Source of the DNA: an uncultured Alphaproteobacteria bacterium
GTDB lineage: Bacteria; Pseudomonadota; Alphaproteobacteria; CAAGCB01; CAG-977
Direction: 5' to 3'
NCBI GenBank assembly: GCA_934277945.1
Contig: CAKQWA010000007.1
Coordinates: 1 to 64,000, forward strand
Length of the DNA: 64,000 nt
The translations under genes were made by a program, and so were the position numbers. The notes beneath the pieces are model-generated. The model did no database searches. It was not told where the DNA came from and saw only the letters and a list, made by a program, of their open reading frames with translations. How positions within the stretch are numbered: the first letter of the stretch is position 1; each line of letters starts with the position of its first letter. This document shows positions 17,196-24,307 of the stretch, piece by piece.

Positions 17196-17282
17196 ATTTT
17201 TCTTCATGCGGGCGCGCGCGAATGCTTTAAAAAAGCGGCGAAACGCTGTATACTGCCTGAAACATTGTTCGCAGGAGGTCGA

Positions 17283-17723
17283 ATGTCGGTTAAAATCAGT
17301 TCAACATCGTCGGCAAAAGGGATCGGCGGCACGCGCAAGGCGTCATCGGCGACGCAATCGTCGGGGGTGAGTTTTTCGTCGCTGCTGGAAGGCGCTTCCG
17401 AAGTTTCCGAAAACGCCGCCGTTTCGGGCATGAACGGCGTGTCGGGCGTGGAAGCCATTTTTTTGGCGCAAAGCGTCGGCGACGCCGCATCGCAGGAAGC
17501 CAAAAAACGCCGCGCCGTCGAACGCGGGGAAAACATCCTTGACAAACTTGAAGAAGTGCGCGACGGGCTGCTGAACGGCACGATTCAAAAAGAAAAACTG
17601 ATCGCTTTGGCGCAAATGCTGCGCGATCGGCGCGAAGACGGGCTGGACGCGAAATTAAACGCGCTTTTGGACGAAATCGAACAGCGCGCCGAAATCGAAC
17701 TGGCGAAACTGACGCGGGCGTGA
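17283..17723 (+). CDS. fliX: Flagellar assembly regulator FliX
   Basis: 146 residues. A low-complexity Ser-rich N-terminus (1-45) is followed by a helical domain with ILDKLEEVRDGLLNGTI and ending DEIEQRAEIELAKLTRA, the conserved FliX end. FliX couples basal-body assembly to FlbD-dependent sigma-54 transcription in Caulobacter, where the gene is also divergent from flgI. Start ATG at 17283 has AGGAGG at the right spacing; an in-frame start further upstream lacks one and would overlap the flgI promoter. Confidence 0.9.
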   Translation: MSVKISSTSSAKGIGGTRKASSATQSSGVSFSSLLEGASEVSENAAVSGMNGVSGVEAIFLAQSVGDAASQEAKKRRAVERGENILDKLEEVRDGLLNGTIQKEKLIALAQMLRDRREDGLDAKLNALLDEIEQRAEIELAKLTRA

Positions 17724-17816
17724 CGTTGCGCCGTCGCGCTTTTGTTGACTTTTCGCAAAGAATGGATAAAATAGTAAAATACCGTTTTTTCATAGGGATA
17801 TTCAACGAGGTTTCTC

Positions 17817-18236
17817 ATGACAAATGTACAGTTGCCCAAGGGCTATAAACCGTCCGCCGACGAAGAATTTATGAACGATATGCAAAAGGAGTATTTCCGT
17901 CAAAGACTGCTGGCTTGGCGCGAGGAACTGCTGAAAGATTCCGAAGAAACGCTGAACAATCTGAAAGACGGCGGCATGACCGTTCCCGACATTTCCGACC
18001 GCGCTTCCGCCGAAGCGGACAAAGCGTTGGAACTGCGCACCCGCGACCGTATGCGCAAGGTCATTTCCAAAATCGACGCCGCTTTGGAGCGCATTGAGGA
18101 CGGCACTTACGGCTACTGCGAAGAAACGGGCGAACCCATCGGGCTGGAACGCCTGATCGCGCGCCCCATCGCCACGATGACCATTGAAGCGCAGGAACGT
18201 CACGAACGCATGGAAAAAACGTACAGCGACGATTGA
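17817..18236 (+). CDS. dksA: RNA polymerase-binding factor DksA
   Basis: 139 residues. A long coiled coil (about 25-95) includes the tip region DISDRASAEADKALELR. A zinc-finger-like C-terminal region (YGYCEETGEPIGLERL) retains just one cysteine (Cys101) of the four classical ones; this is usual in alphaproteobacterial DksA. DksA binds the secondary channel of RNA polymerase and mediates the ppGpp response. It is 93 bases after fliX and followed by a strong terminator, so it may have its own promoter. Confidence 0.93.
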   Translation: MTNVQLPKGYKPSADEEFMNDMQKEYFRQRLLAWREELLKDSEETLNNLKDGGMTVPDISDRASAEADKALELRTRDRMRKVISKIDAALERIEDGTYGYCEETGEPIGLERLIARPIATMTIEAQERHERMEKTYSDD

Positions 18237-18259
18237 TTTTCCTTTTCCCCTTCATTTGC

Positions 18260-18286
18260 GACGGGCGGTTTTCGCCCGTCTTTTTT
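18260..18286 (+). terminator. Terminator after dksA
   Basis: Perfect stem GACGGGCG / CGCCCGTC with a short T-rich loop and six T after it, 23 bases after the dksA stop. Confidence 0.9.
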
Positions 18287-18299
18287 GGTGTGAATTCTT

Positions 18300-18881
18300 A
18301 TGACGACTTTTCCTTTCATTCTGGCTTCCGCTTCCCCCCGCCGCGTCGATTTGCTGGCAAGCGTCGGCATTTCCCCCGAAAAAATCATTCCTGCGGACAT
18401 CGACGAAACGCCGCTTAAAGACGAATTGCCCGCCGCCTACGCCATGCGCATGGCAAAGACAAAGACGATGCACGTTTTTGAAAAGCACGGCGAATCCGCC
18501 GTTTTAGGCGCGGACACGGTCGTGGCGTGCGGACGGCGCATTTTGGGCAAACCCGCCGACGAAAACGACGCCCTGCGTATGCTGACGTTGCTGTCGGGAC
18601 GGCGGCACAAAGTCGTCGGCGCGGTGTGTCTGGCTTTGCCGGACGGCAGGGTATGCGAAAGGATTGTTAAAACTTCGGTCGTCTTTAAAGTCCTGTCGCA
18701 CGATGATAAATATGAGTATCTGGACTGCGGGGAATGGCGCGGCAAAGCGGGCGCTTACGCCATACAGGGCAAGGCGGCTCTGTTCGCTCGCGAATTGATC
18801 GGCTCTTATTCCAACGTGGTCGGGTTGCCCCTGTTTGAAACGGGCGCGCTGCTGAAAGGAAACGGGCTTTTGAAAGGGTGA
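18300..18881 (+). CDS. Maf family nucleotide pyrophosphatase
   Basis: 193 residues, normal for Maf. N-terminal motif ILASASPRRVDLL is the nucleotide-binding signature; catalytic-region sequences are GADTVVACGRRILGKP and YAIQGKAALF. Maf proteins hydrolyse non-canonical or modified nucleoside triphosphates. The following RNase gene starts 3 bases after the stop; the order maf-rng-yacG is common in alphaproteobacteria. Confidence 0.9.
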   Translation: MTTFPFILASASPRRVDLLASVGISPEKIIPADIDETPLKDELPAAYAMRMAKTKTMHVFEKHGESAVLGADTVVACGRRILGKPADENDALRMLTLLSGRRHKVVGAVCLALPDGRVCERIVKTSVVFKVLSHDDKYEYLDCGEWRGKAGAYAIQGKAALFARELIGSYSNVVGLPLFETGALLKGNGLLKG

Positions 18882-18884
18882 GCC

Positions 18885-20006
18885 ATGTACGTTCTGTCGC
18901 ACAGTTATTCTCCCGCCTGCAACGTTTCCGTCCTGTTTTCAAAAGACAAGGCGGAGCGTATTTTTATCGAACGCAAGGACGCCGTTCTGCCCGACACGGT
19001 GTTTCTGGCGCGCGTCGTGCAGAAAAAGGGCGGGGCGAGTTTTCTGGACATCGGCGGCGGCAATACGGGCTTTTTGCAAAATCCGCAATCTTACGTCAAT
19101 GCGGACGGGGGGAAAACGACCGCGCCGCTGTCCGTCGGGACGGTGCTGTTCGCGCGCTGTCAGCGGGAGGCTTTTGACGCCAAGGAATTGAAAGTGTCCG
19201 CGTACGTCGACGTGACGGATGAAATGCTGACGGCGGCGAAAAATTTGAACGGATACGGCGTCGTGTACAAACCGCCGTCTTTGCTGGAACAGGCTTTGAC
19301 GGCGTACAAGCCGCGCGGGGTCGTGTGCGACGACGCGGAATCCGCCGCTTTGGTCAAACGCGTTTTGCCGCAGGCGGAATTGCGGGTCGCTCTGGAATCC
19401 GTCTGGGAGGCGGGCGGCATCGCCGACGCTTTGGAGGAGGCGGTCGGCTGTCTGGTGCCGCTGTCGTCCGGCGGATCGCTGATTATCGAAGAATCGTCCG
19501 CGTGCGTGTGCATTGACGTCAACACGGGGGCGGACACGCGGTCGCCGTATGAGGTCAATTTGGAGGCGTGCGGGGAAATTCTGCGCCAAATCCGCCTGCG
19601 TTCGCTGGGCGGGCAAATGGTCGTCGATTTCGCGGGACGCAAGAAAAACGCGGATTTGCGCCGCTTTTGCGAGATTTTGGATAAATCGCCCGACGTGCGC
19701 GTGTTCGGACCGACGGCGCTGGGCTTGGTCGAAATGACGGTCACGCGCAAATTCGCGTCCGTGCAGTCGCATTTTTACCGGCAGGTGCGTGAAAAAAACG
19801 ACGAAACCATTGCGGAATCGCTGTTGCGCCGCCTGTGGTTTTCCATTGTCACCGGCACGGAGCCCGTCAGCGTCACGGCTTCCAAAAACGTTATTTCCCT
19901 GCTGAAAAACCGCTTTGCGCCGCACGTCAGGGCGGCTGAACGGCGCTTGGGGTGTCCCGTCGCGCTGATCGAGGGCGAAAAAAGAATTATTCGAGGCGTT
20001 AAATGA
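18885..20006 (+). CDS. Ribonuclease E/G family protein, short form
   Basis: 373 residues, shorter than RNase G (about 490). An S1-like region (about 20-60) is followed by the RNase E/G catalytic core. The metal-binding aspartates lie in CVCIDVNTGAD (about 205-215) and MVVDFAGRK (about 245-253). The C-terminal CPxC zinc-link is absent. It probably processes rRNA or mRNA. The end overlaps yacG by 4 bases (ATGA), indicating coupled translation. Confidence 0.85.
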   Translation: MYVLSHSYSPACNVSVLFSKDKAERIFIERKDAVLPDTVFLARVVQKKGGASFLDIGGGNTGFLQNPQSYVNADGGKTTAPLSVGTVLFARCQREAFDAKELKVSAYVDVTDEMLTAAKNLNGYGVVYKPPSLLEQALTAYKPRGVVCDDAESAALVKRVLPQAELRVALESVWEAGGIADALEEAVGCLVPLSSGGSLIIEESSACVCIDVNTGADTRSPYEVNLEACGEILRQIRLRSLGGQMVVDFAGRKKNADLRRFCEILDKSPDVRVFGPTALGLVEMTVTRKFASVQSHFYRQVREKNDETIAESLLRRLWFSIVTGTEPVSVTASKNVISLLKNRFAPHVRAAERRLGCPVALIEGEKRIIRGVK

Positions 20007-20191
20007 GTGAAAAAAAGCAAATCCTGTGTCCCGTCTGTCATAAACCGAGCGTTGACGCGTACAAGCCGTTTTGTTCCAAACGGTGCGCGGACGTTGATTT
20101 AAACCGCTGGCTTTCCGGCGTTTACGTCATTCACACGAACGAAAAACCGGACGACGAAACGGGCGTTTCAAGCGAAGATGAAAAAAATTAA
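20003..20191 (+). CDS. yacG: DNA gyrase inhibitor YacG
   Basis: 62 residues, normal for YacG. A four-cysteine zinc site is visible: CPVC near residues 9-12 and CSKRC near 27-31, followed by the family sequence DLNRWLSG. In E. coli YacG binds GyrB and inhibits gyrase. The start overlaps the RNase E/G stop. Confidence 0.92.
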   Translation: MSEKKQILCPVCHKPSVDAYKPFCSKRCADVDLNRWLSGVYVIHTNEKPDDETGVSSEDEKN

Positions 20192-20238
20192 AAAAAGTGT
20201 TTACAGCACTGTTTGAATCGGTTATAAACATCCGTGAC

Positions 20239-20314
20239 GCCTGGGTAGCTCAGTTGGTAGAGCAGGGGACTGAAAATCCCCGTGTCGGCGGTTCGATTCC
20301 GTCCCCAGGCACCA
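20239..20314 (+). tRNA. tRNA-Phe (anticodon GAA)
   Basis: 76 bases including an encoded CCA. Acceptor GCCTGGG pairs with CCCAGGC; anticodon stem GGGGA / TCCCC encloses the loop CTGAAAA (anticodon GAA). The T arm has GTTCGATTC. Confidence 0.97.
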
Positions 20315-20317
20315 TTA

Positions 20318-20345
20318 AAAGCCGCAGAAACCTGCGGCTTTTTGC
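20318..20345 (+). terminator. Terminator after tRNA-Phe
   Basis: Stem AAAGCCGCAG / CTGCGGCTTT around an AAAC loop, then TTT. It can work in both directions, also for the minus-strand glycosyltransferase gene ending at 20368. Confidence 0.85.
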
Positions 20346-20367
20346 GTATTTTAAAGCGCGCCGCCCG

Positions 20368-21444
20368 TCAGCCGCGCCGAAGTTTCTTTAAGAAATCCGC
20401 CCGAAACTTCAAGCCCAGAATGCAGATGATTTTATGCTTGCGCCTTTTGCCGTCCGCGTCGATTCCGTATTCGTTTCTGACGGAAAAAACGCGCTGAATG
20501 AACGGTTTACCGTATTTGGCGGCGACAAACGGGAAAAACGTCTGATAAAACGCCGCCGACGTCGCCGCAACCCGTTTGTTTTTCATTTTTGACAGCATCC
20601 GCGCAAAATACGGATACGCGAGCGCCGCCGCGTTTAAATCGCGCCCTTTCAATTTCTTTTTCATGCGGCGCGTAAAATTTAAAAATTCGACGGCTTCCTT
20701 GTTGGAAAGTTTCCTTTTGGTGAAAATCCCGTCCAGAAAACTTAAATCAAGGTCGAAATAACGCGCGACGGCAAAGATGTTTATTTCGCTCATGTAATAG
20801 TCAACAAGCGCCGGATGTCTTGCCATAATCGAATTTTTCGACACATAACTTTTCAGCAGAACTTTGTCGAGAACGGCAAGTTTGCGCCCGTTTAAAAGCA
20901 ATTTGCGGAACAGCGGGCAGTCTTCCGCCGGCTTGATGTCGTCGTAGCGCAAATTCAAATCGCGCCGGAAAATCATCGCCGGATGAACGAAATCGCACTT
21001 TCTGATGAAATCAAGCACGCAGTCCGTAATGACGGTGTGCTTTGAAACTTTCAGCGTTTCGGGGCAGTCGCCGTAAAATTCGACCAAGCAGGAACTCAAC
21101 GCCACGTCCGGATTTTCCTCCATGTAGCGCACCTGTTCGTCCAGCCGCGTCGGGAACGACACGTCGTCCGAATCCATGCGGGCGACGTATTTGCCTTTTG
21201 CCAGCGCGACGCCGGCGTTCAGGCAGTTTACATAGCCTTTCGCTTTAAGGTATCGGATTCTGGAATCATTGACGGCGGCAAGGATGAGGCTGTTGCGTTC
21301 GTCCGCCCTGCCGTCCGCGATGATGAATTCAAAATCTTGAAAAGTTTGATTCAGGATGCTGTGAACCGCCGCCAGCAACTGCTTTTCGGAGTGGCTGAAA
21401 ACCGGCATGACCACGCTGACGGTCGGGGCTGCGTTCGCGTTCAT
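20368..21444 (-). CDS. Family 2 glycosyltransferase
   Basis: 358 residues. The GT-A domain (about 8-220) contains VSVVMPVFSHSEKQL at the start and the metal/nucleotide-sugar motif RMDSDD (about 93-98). The C-terminus (VFSVRNEYG, then KIICILGLKF) is a tail often seen in glycosyltransferases of LPS core or capsule synthesis. It acts at the cytoplasmic face and probably adds a sugar to a surface glycan; donor and acceptor cannot be told. It stands alone between tRNA-Phe and the next membrane-protein gene. Confidence 0.88.
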   Translation of the reverse strand: MNANAAPTVSVVMPVFSHSEKQLLAAVHSILNQTFQDFEFIIADGRADERNSLILAAVNDSRIRYLKAKGYVNCLNAGVALAKGKYVARMDSDDVSFPTRLDEQVRYMEENPDVALSSCLVEFYGDCPETLKVSKHTVITDCVLDFIRKCDFVHPAMIFRRDLNLRYDDIKPAEDCPLFRKLLLNGRKLAVLDKVLLKSYVSKNSIMARHPALVDYYMSEINIFAVARYFDLDLSFLDGIFTKRKLSNKEAVEFLNFTRRMKKKLKGRDLNAAALAYPYFARMLSKMKNKRVAATSAAFYQTFFPFVAAKYGKPFIQRVFSVRNEYGIDADGKRRKHKIICILGLKFRADFLKKLRRG

Positions 21445-21462
21445 CAGTCAAAAGCCTTCGCG

Positions 21463-22377
21463 TTACTTGTATTTCGGATTGACGGGGCGCAGGGCGTCCT
21501 TGACCCAATGACCGAATTTGTACACGGCGGTTGCGTTGATGACGGCTTCGGGCAGAACGCTGCCGATTTTCGTCTTTTTCGTGCTTTCGACGACAAGATT
21601 TTGCAGAATCGTCGCGGCGGACAGCCCGCCGAAGCCCAATCCCAACAACCGCAAAAGCGTGCAGACGCCGATTTTGATGTGGTAGATTTTCGCGATTTCA
21701 ATTACGGTTTTTACATAGCAGAAAAACGTAATGGCGAAATCCAGCCACGCTTTTGAGGAAATGCTGTTCGCAACGGCGGATTTCGCGGCGTAATCCTTGA
21801 TGACTTTGTCGATTTGCGCGTCGTATTTCGCCAAAACGGTTTTGTTGAACGCTTTGAGCACTTTGCCCGTTTCGCTTTCCTTTTCAAGTGCTTTGTCGAG
21901 CGCGCTCCGGTCGTCGCTTGTCATGACGGGGCAGGTCGTCAAAAAGCGTTTCAGGTGATCGGCGTCGCCTTTTTCAACCAATTCGGAAACGCCCAGACGG
22001 AACGAGTGCTGCTGATTGATCGCGATGACGCCCCAAACGTCGCACACGACAATCCACAACAGCCAGAGCATGACGATGCCGCCGAACAGGGCGGACAGCG
22101 CGCCGAACGGGTTCGCGTAGGACACAGTCGTCAGAAATACGGTGAATTTGTAGCATCCGGCGCAAATGATCCACGCGAAAATCAGCAGGGCGAGAACGGT
22201 GCCTTTGTTGCTCATGGTCGCGTCCGGCGCGTCCTGACCGAACAGGATGCGCTTTTCCGCAAATTCGGTCAAAATGCGGAATTTGGCGGACACGAAATCC
22301 AGACAGCCTTTGATTTTCTTGAACGGCGCGACGGATTTTTCATACGTTTTCACAATGTCGGGAACAATTTTTTTCAT
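21463..22377 (-). CDS. Membrane protein resembling YcjF/DUF697 proteins
   Basis: 304 residues from the ATG at 22377, which has AAAGG nine bases upstream; an ATG at 22392 overlapping the previous stop is an alternative. There are two hydrophobic helices around residues 55-115, a charged helical middle, and a C-terminal hydrophobic stretch with LLRLLGLGFGGLSAATIL followed by a conserved amphipathic end. Size and topology resemble DUF697 proteins of unknown function. It is downstream of and probably co-transcribed with the phosphoesterase. Confidence 0.5.
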   Translation of the reverse strand: MKKIVPDIVKTYEKSVAPFKKIKGCLDFVSAKFRILTEFAEKRILFGQDAPDATMSNKGTVLALLIFAWIICAGCYKFTVFLTTVSYANPFGALSALFGGIVMLWLLWIVVCDVWGVIAINQQHSFRLGVSELVEKGDADHLKRFLTTCPVMTSDDRSALDKALEKESETGKVLKAFNKTVLAKYDAQIDKVIKDYAAKSAVANSISSKAWLDFAITFFCYVKTVIEIAKIYHIKIGVCTLLRLLGLGFGGLSAATILQNLVVESTKKTKIGSVLPEAVINATAVYKFGHWVKDALRPVNPKYK

Positions 22378-22388
22378 GAGAAGACCTT

Positions 22389-23504
22389 TCATTTTGCCGT
22401 TTCGGGAATCAGGCGGATGACGGTGATTTCGGGTTCCGCCAGAAAGCGCATCTGCGGTCCCCATTGCCCCGCGCCGTTCGTGACGTACACGCGCGTTGAG
22501 CCTTTTTTATACAGCCCGCTCAAATACGGATTGTACAGTTTGGTCAAGACGTGAAACGGGAAAATCTGCCCGCCGTGCGTATGCCCCGCCACTTGCAAAT
22601 CGTAAGCCGCGCCGTCTTTGAAATCCGTCGGCGTGTGCGATATCAGCAAACGGAACTGCCCGTCTTTCGCTTTTGAAAAAGCCTTGCGCGCGTCCGCTTT
22701 TTTGCCGGAGAACGCTTGCGCCGTGACGTCCGGCACGCCCGCGACGAACAAATCGCCGAAATCCGCGCCGTCGTTTTCCAGCAGGTGAAATCCCGCGCCG
22801 GTCAGCATATCGACCGCCCGCCGATAACCGATGTAAAATTCGTGATTGCCCGTGACGAAATACACGCCGTCCCGCGCTTTCAGATTTTCAAGCAGTCGGG
22901 CGATGTCCGCTATTTTTTGCGGTTCGTCGTCAATGATGTCGCCGCTCAACAAAATCAAATCGGGCTTCTGCGCGTTCGTTTTTTCAACAATGCCGCGCAC
23001 TTTCGCCGCGCTGATGACGCGGTGGATGTGAACGTCGCCGAGCAGGACGATCGTGCGTTCTTTGCGGATTTTGTCCGAAGCGATCGTCACGGTCTTGACT
23101 GCCGGCACTTTCATGCCGTCGTACAGGGCGTACACGCCGCACAGCAGGGCGGCGGCAATCAGTCCTGCGCTGTAATACAGGCGCGCCTTTTCTCCCGTCG
23201 CGGCGACAAGCCCCGCTTTGACGGCGGCGAAAACGGCGGCGTCCGACAAAATCGTTAGCGCGAACAGAATGATGCAGGTGACGTAAACGAAATACAGCGC
23301 GTATCTGTAAACCGCGAACGCGCCGCCCAGATATTTTTCAAAACCGTAGCCGACCAGCAGGGGAAAGCATCCGGCAAGAAGCGCGCAGAGCGCCGCCGTC
23401 GATTTCGCCCAAACGGGAACGGGCATGAAAAAAACGTATCTGAAAAACAGGGAAAATGTGACCAGACAGCCCAAAAACGAAGCGGTGACGGCGCAAGATA
23501 TCAT
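22389..23504 (-). CDS. Membrane-anchored calcineurin-like metallophosphoesterase
   Basis: 371 residues. The N-terminal 140 residues hold about four hydrophobic segments. The C-terminal phosphoesterase domain shows all metal motifs in order: LLGDVHIH, LLSGDIIDDE, VTGNHEFY, LISHTP and VAGHTHGGQ. This build is that of the YaeI/YkuE group, which includes lipid-A-modifying or UDP-diacylglucosamine phosphoesterases, but the substrate is not evident. Start ATG follows AGGAGG. The membrane-protein gene downstream overlaps or abuts its stop. Confidence 0.88.
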   Translation of the reverse strand: MISCAVTASFLGCLVTFSLFFRYVFFMPVPVWAKSTAALCALLAGCFPLLVGYGFEKYLGGAFAVYRYALYFVYVTCIILFALTILSDAAVFAAVKAGLVAATGEKARLYYSAGLIAAALLCGVYALYDGMKVPAVKTVTIASDKIRKERTIVLLGDVHIHRVISAAKVRGIVEKTNAQKPDLILLSGDIIDDEPQKIADIARLLENLKARDGVYFVTGNHEFYIGYRRAVDMLTGAGFHLLENDGADFGDLFVAGVPDVTAQAFSGKKADARKAFSKAKDGQFRLLISHTPTDFKDGAAYDLQVAGHTHGGQIFPFHVLTKLYNPYLSGLYKKGSTRVYVTNGAGQWGPQMRFLAEPEITVIRLIPETAK

Positions 23505-23649
23505 GATGTCCTCCTGAAACGGTTCGCCTTATTTTAGCATTGCTTCGGAAAAACGTGAGCATAAAAAAACGCTCTGTGTTTCAGTATCGCTTTGAAAGAA
23601 CGCGGACGCAAAAAAAACGTGTTTCAATATAATTTCGGGAAAACAAGCA

Positions 23650-23673
23650 CAAAAAAACACCCCGCAGGGTGTT
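23650..23673 (-). terminator. Terminator after tRNA-Val
   Basis: On the minus strand: stem AACACCC / GGGTGTT followed by a run of T, directly after the encoded CCA. Confidence 0.85.
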
Positions 23674-23674
23674 A

Positions 23675-23751
23675 TGGTGGGCGACTACGGATTCGAACCG
23701 CAGACCCTCTCGGTGTAAACGAGATGCTCTAACCAGCTGAGCTAGTCGCCC
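23675..23751 (-). tRNA. tRNA-Val (anticodon TAC)
   Basis: 77 bases with encoded CCA. Acceptor GGGCGAC pairs with GTCGCCC; anticodon stem TCTCG / CGAGA encloses loop TTTACAC (anticodon TAC). Confidence 0.97.
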
Positions 23752-23790
23752 GAAACGCTTTCTTTATATCGGATTTCATTTTGATTGACA

Positions 23791-23832
23791 ATAAAAAAAA
23801 TAAGCAACCCGACCTGCGCCGAATTGCCTATT
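23791..23832 (-). terminator. Terminator after hup
   Basis: On the minus strand: stem AATAGGCAA / TTGCTTATT (one G-T pair) then a run of eight T. It lies 24 bases after the hup stop. Confidence 0.8.
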
Positions 23833-23855
23833 TTTTGTGAAAGAATCAACAAATC

Positions 23856-24128
23856 TTAGTTGACAGCGTCTTTCAAACCTTTGCCGGCTTTAAATTTCGG
23901 CTGTTTCGATGCAGGGATTTTAATCGTTGCACCGGTGCGGGGATTGCGGCCTTCCGTCGCCGCGCGCTGCGCAACGCTGAACGTGCCGAAACCGACCAGA
24001 CGGACTTCGTCGTTTTTCTTCAAAGCGCCCGTAACGGCGTTCAACAAAGCGTCAACGGCTTTGCCGGAATCATTTTTCGACAGACCGGTATTTTTTGCAA
24101 CTTCTGCAATCAGATCGTTTTTATTCAC
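23856..24128 (-). CDS. hup: HU family DNA-binding protein
   Basis: 90 residues, the canonical HU length. The DNA-binding arm region contains RNPRTGATIKIPASK, where the Pro intercalates into the minor groove. The start is GTG at 24128 with GAGGAG upstream. HU bends and compacts DNA. It follows lon on the same strand, the classical lon-hup order, separated by a lon terminator. Confidence 0.97.
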   Translation of the reverse strand: MNKNDLIAEVAKNTGLSKNDSGKAVDALLNAVTGALKKNDEVRLVGFGTFSVAQRAATEGRNPRTGATIKIPASKQPKFKAGKGLKDAVN

Positions 24129-24273
24129 GGTTGAGGACTCCTCAATAAAATTAAAGACAACATTTAGATTCCTTGCGAATCATAGGATTAGTCTAGGGAA
24201 TCGGGAGTCGGTTTGTCAAGAAAACAAAAGGCGTTTCGGCGTTATTTTATGCCGTTTTTGTCGTTTTTTTATG

Positions 24274-24299
24274 AAAAAAGGGGCATGACGCCCCTTTCT
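24274..24299 (-). terminator. Terminator after lon
   Basis: On the minus strand: AAAGGGGC / GCCCCTTT with a short loop and T run, a few bases after the lon stop. It separates lon from hup. Confidence 0.85.
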
Positions 24300-24307
24300 T
24301 TCCCTTG

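Noticed and set aside
18117..18119. DksA with only one of four zinc-finger cysteines
   Set aside because: Looks unusual against E. coli but is common for alphaproteobacterial DksA, so not a novelty.
23505..23649. Search for a small RNA or riboswitch between the phosphoesterase gene and tRNA-Val
   Set aside because: No conserved structure recognised beyond the tRNA and its terminator.
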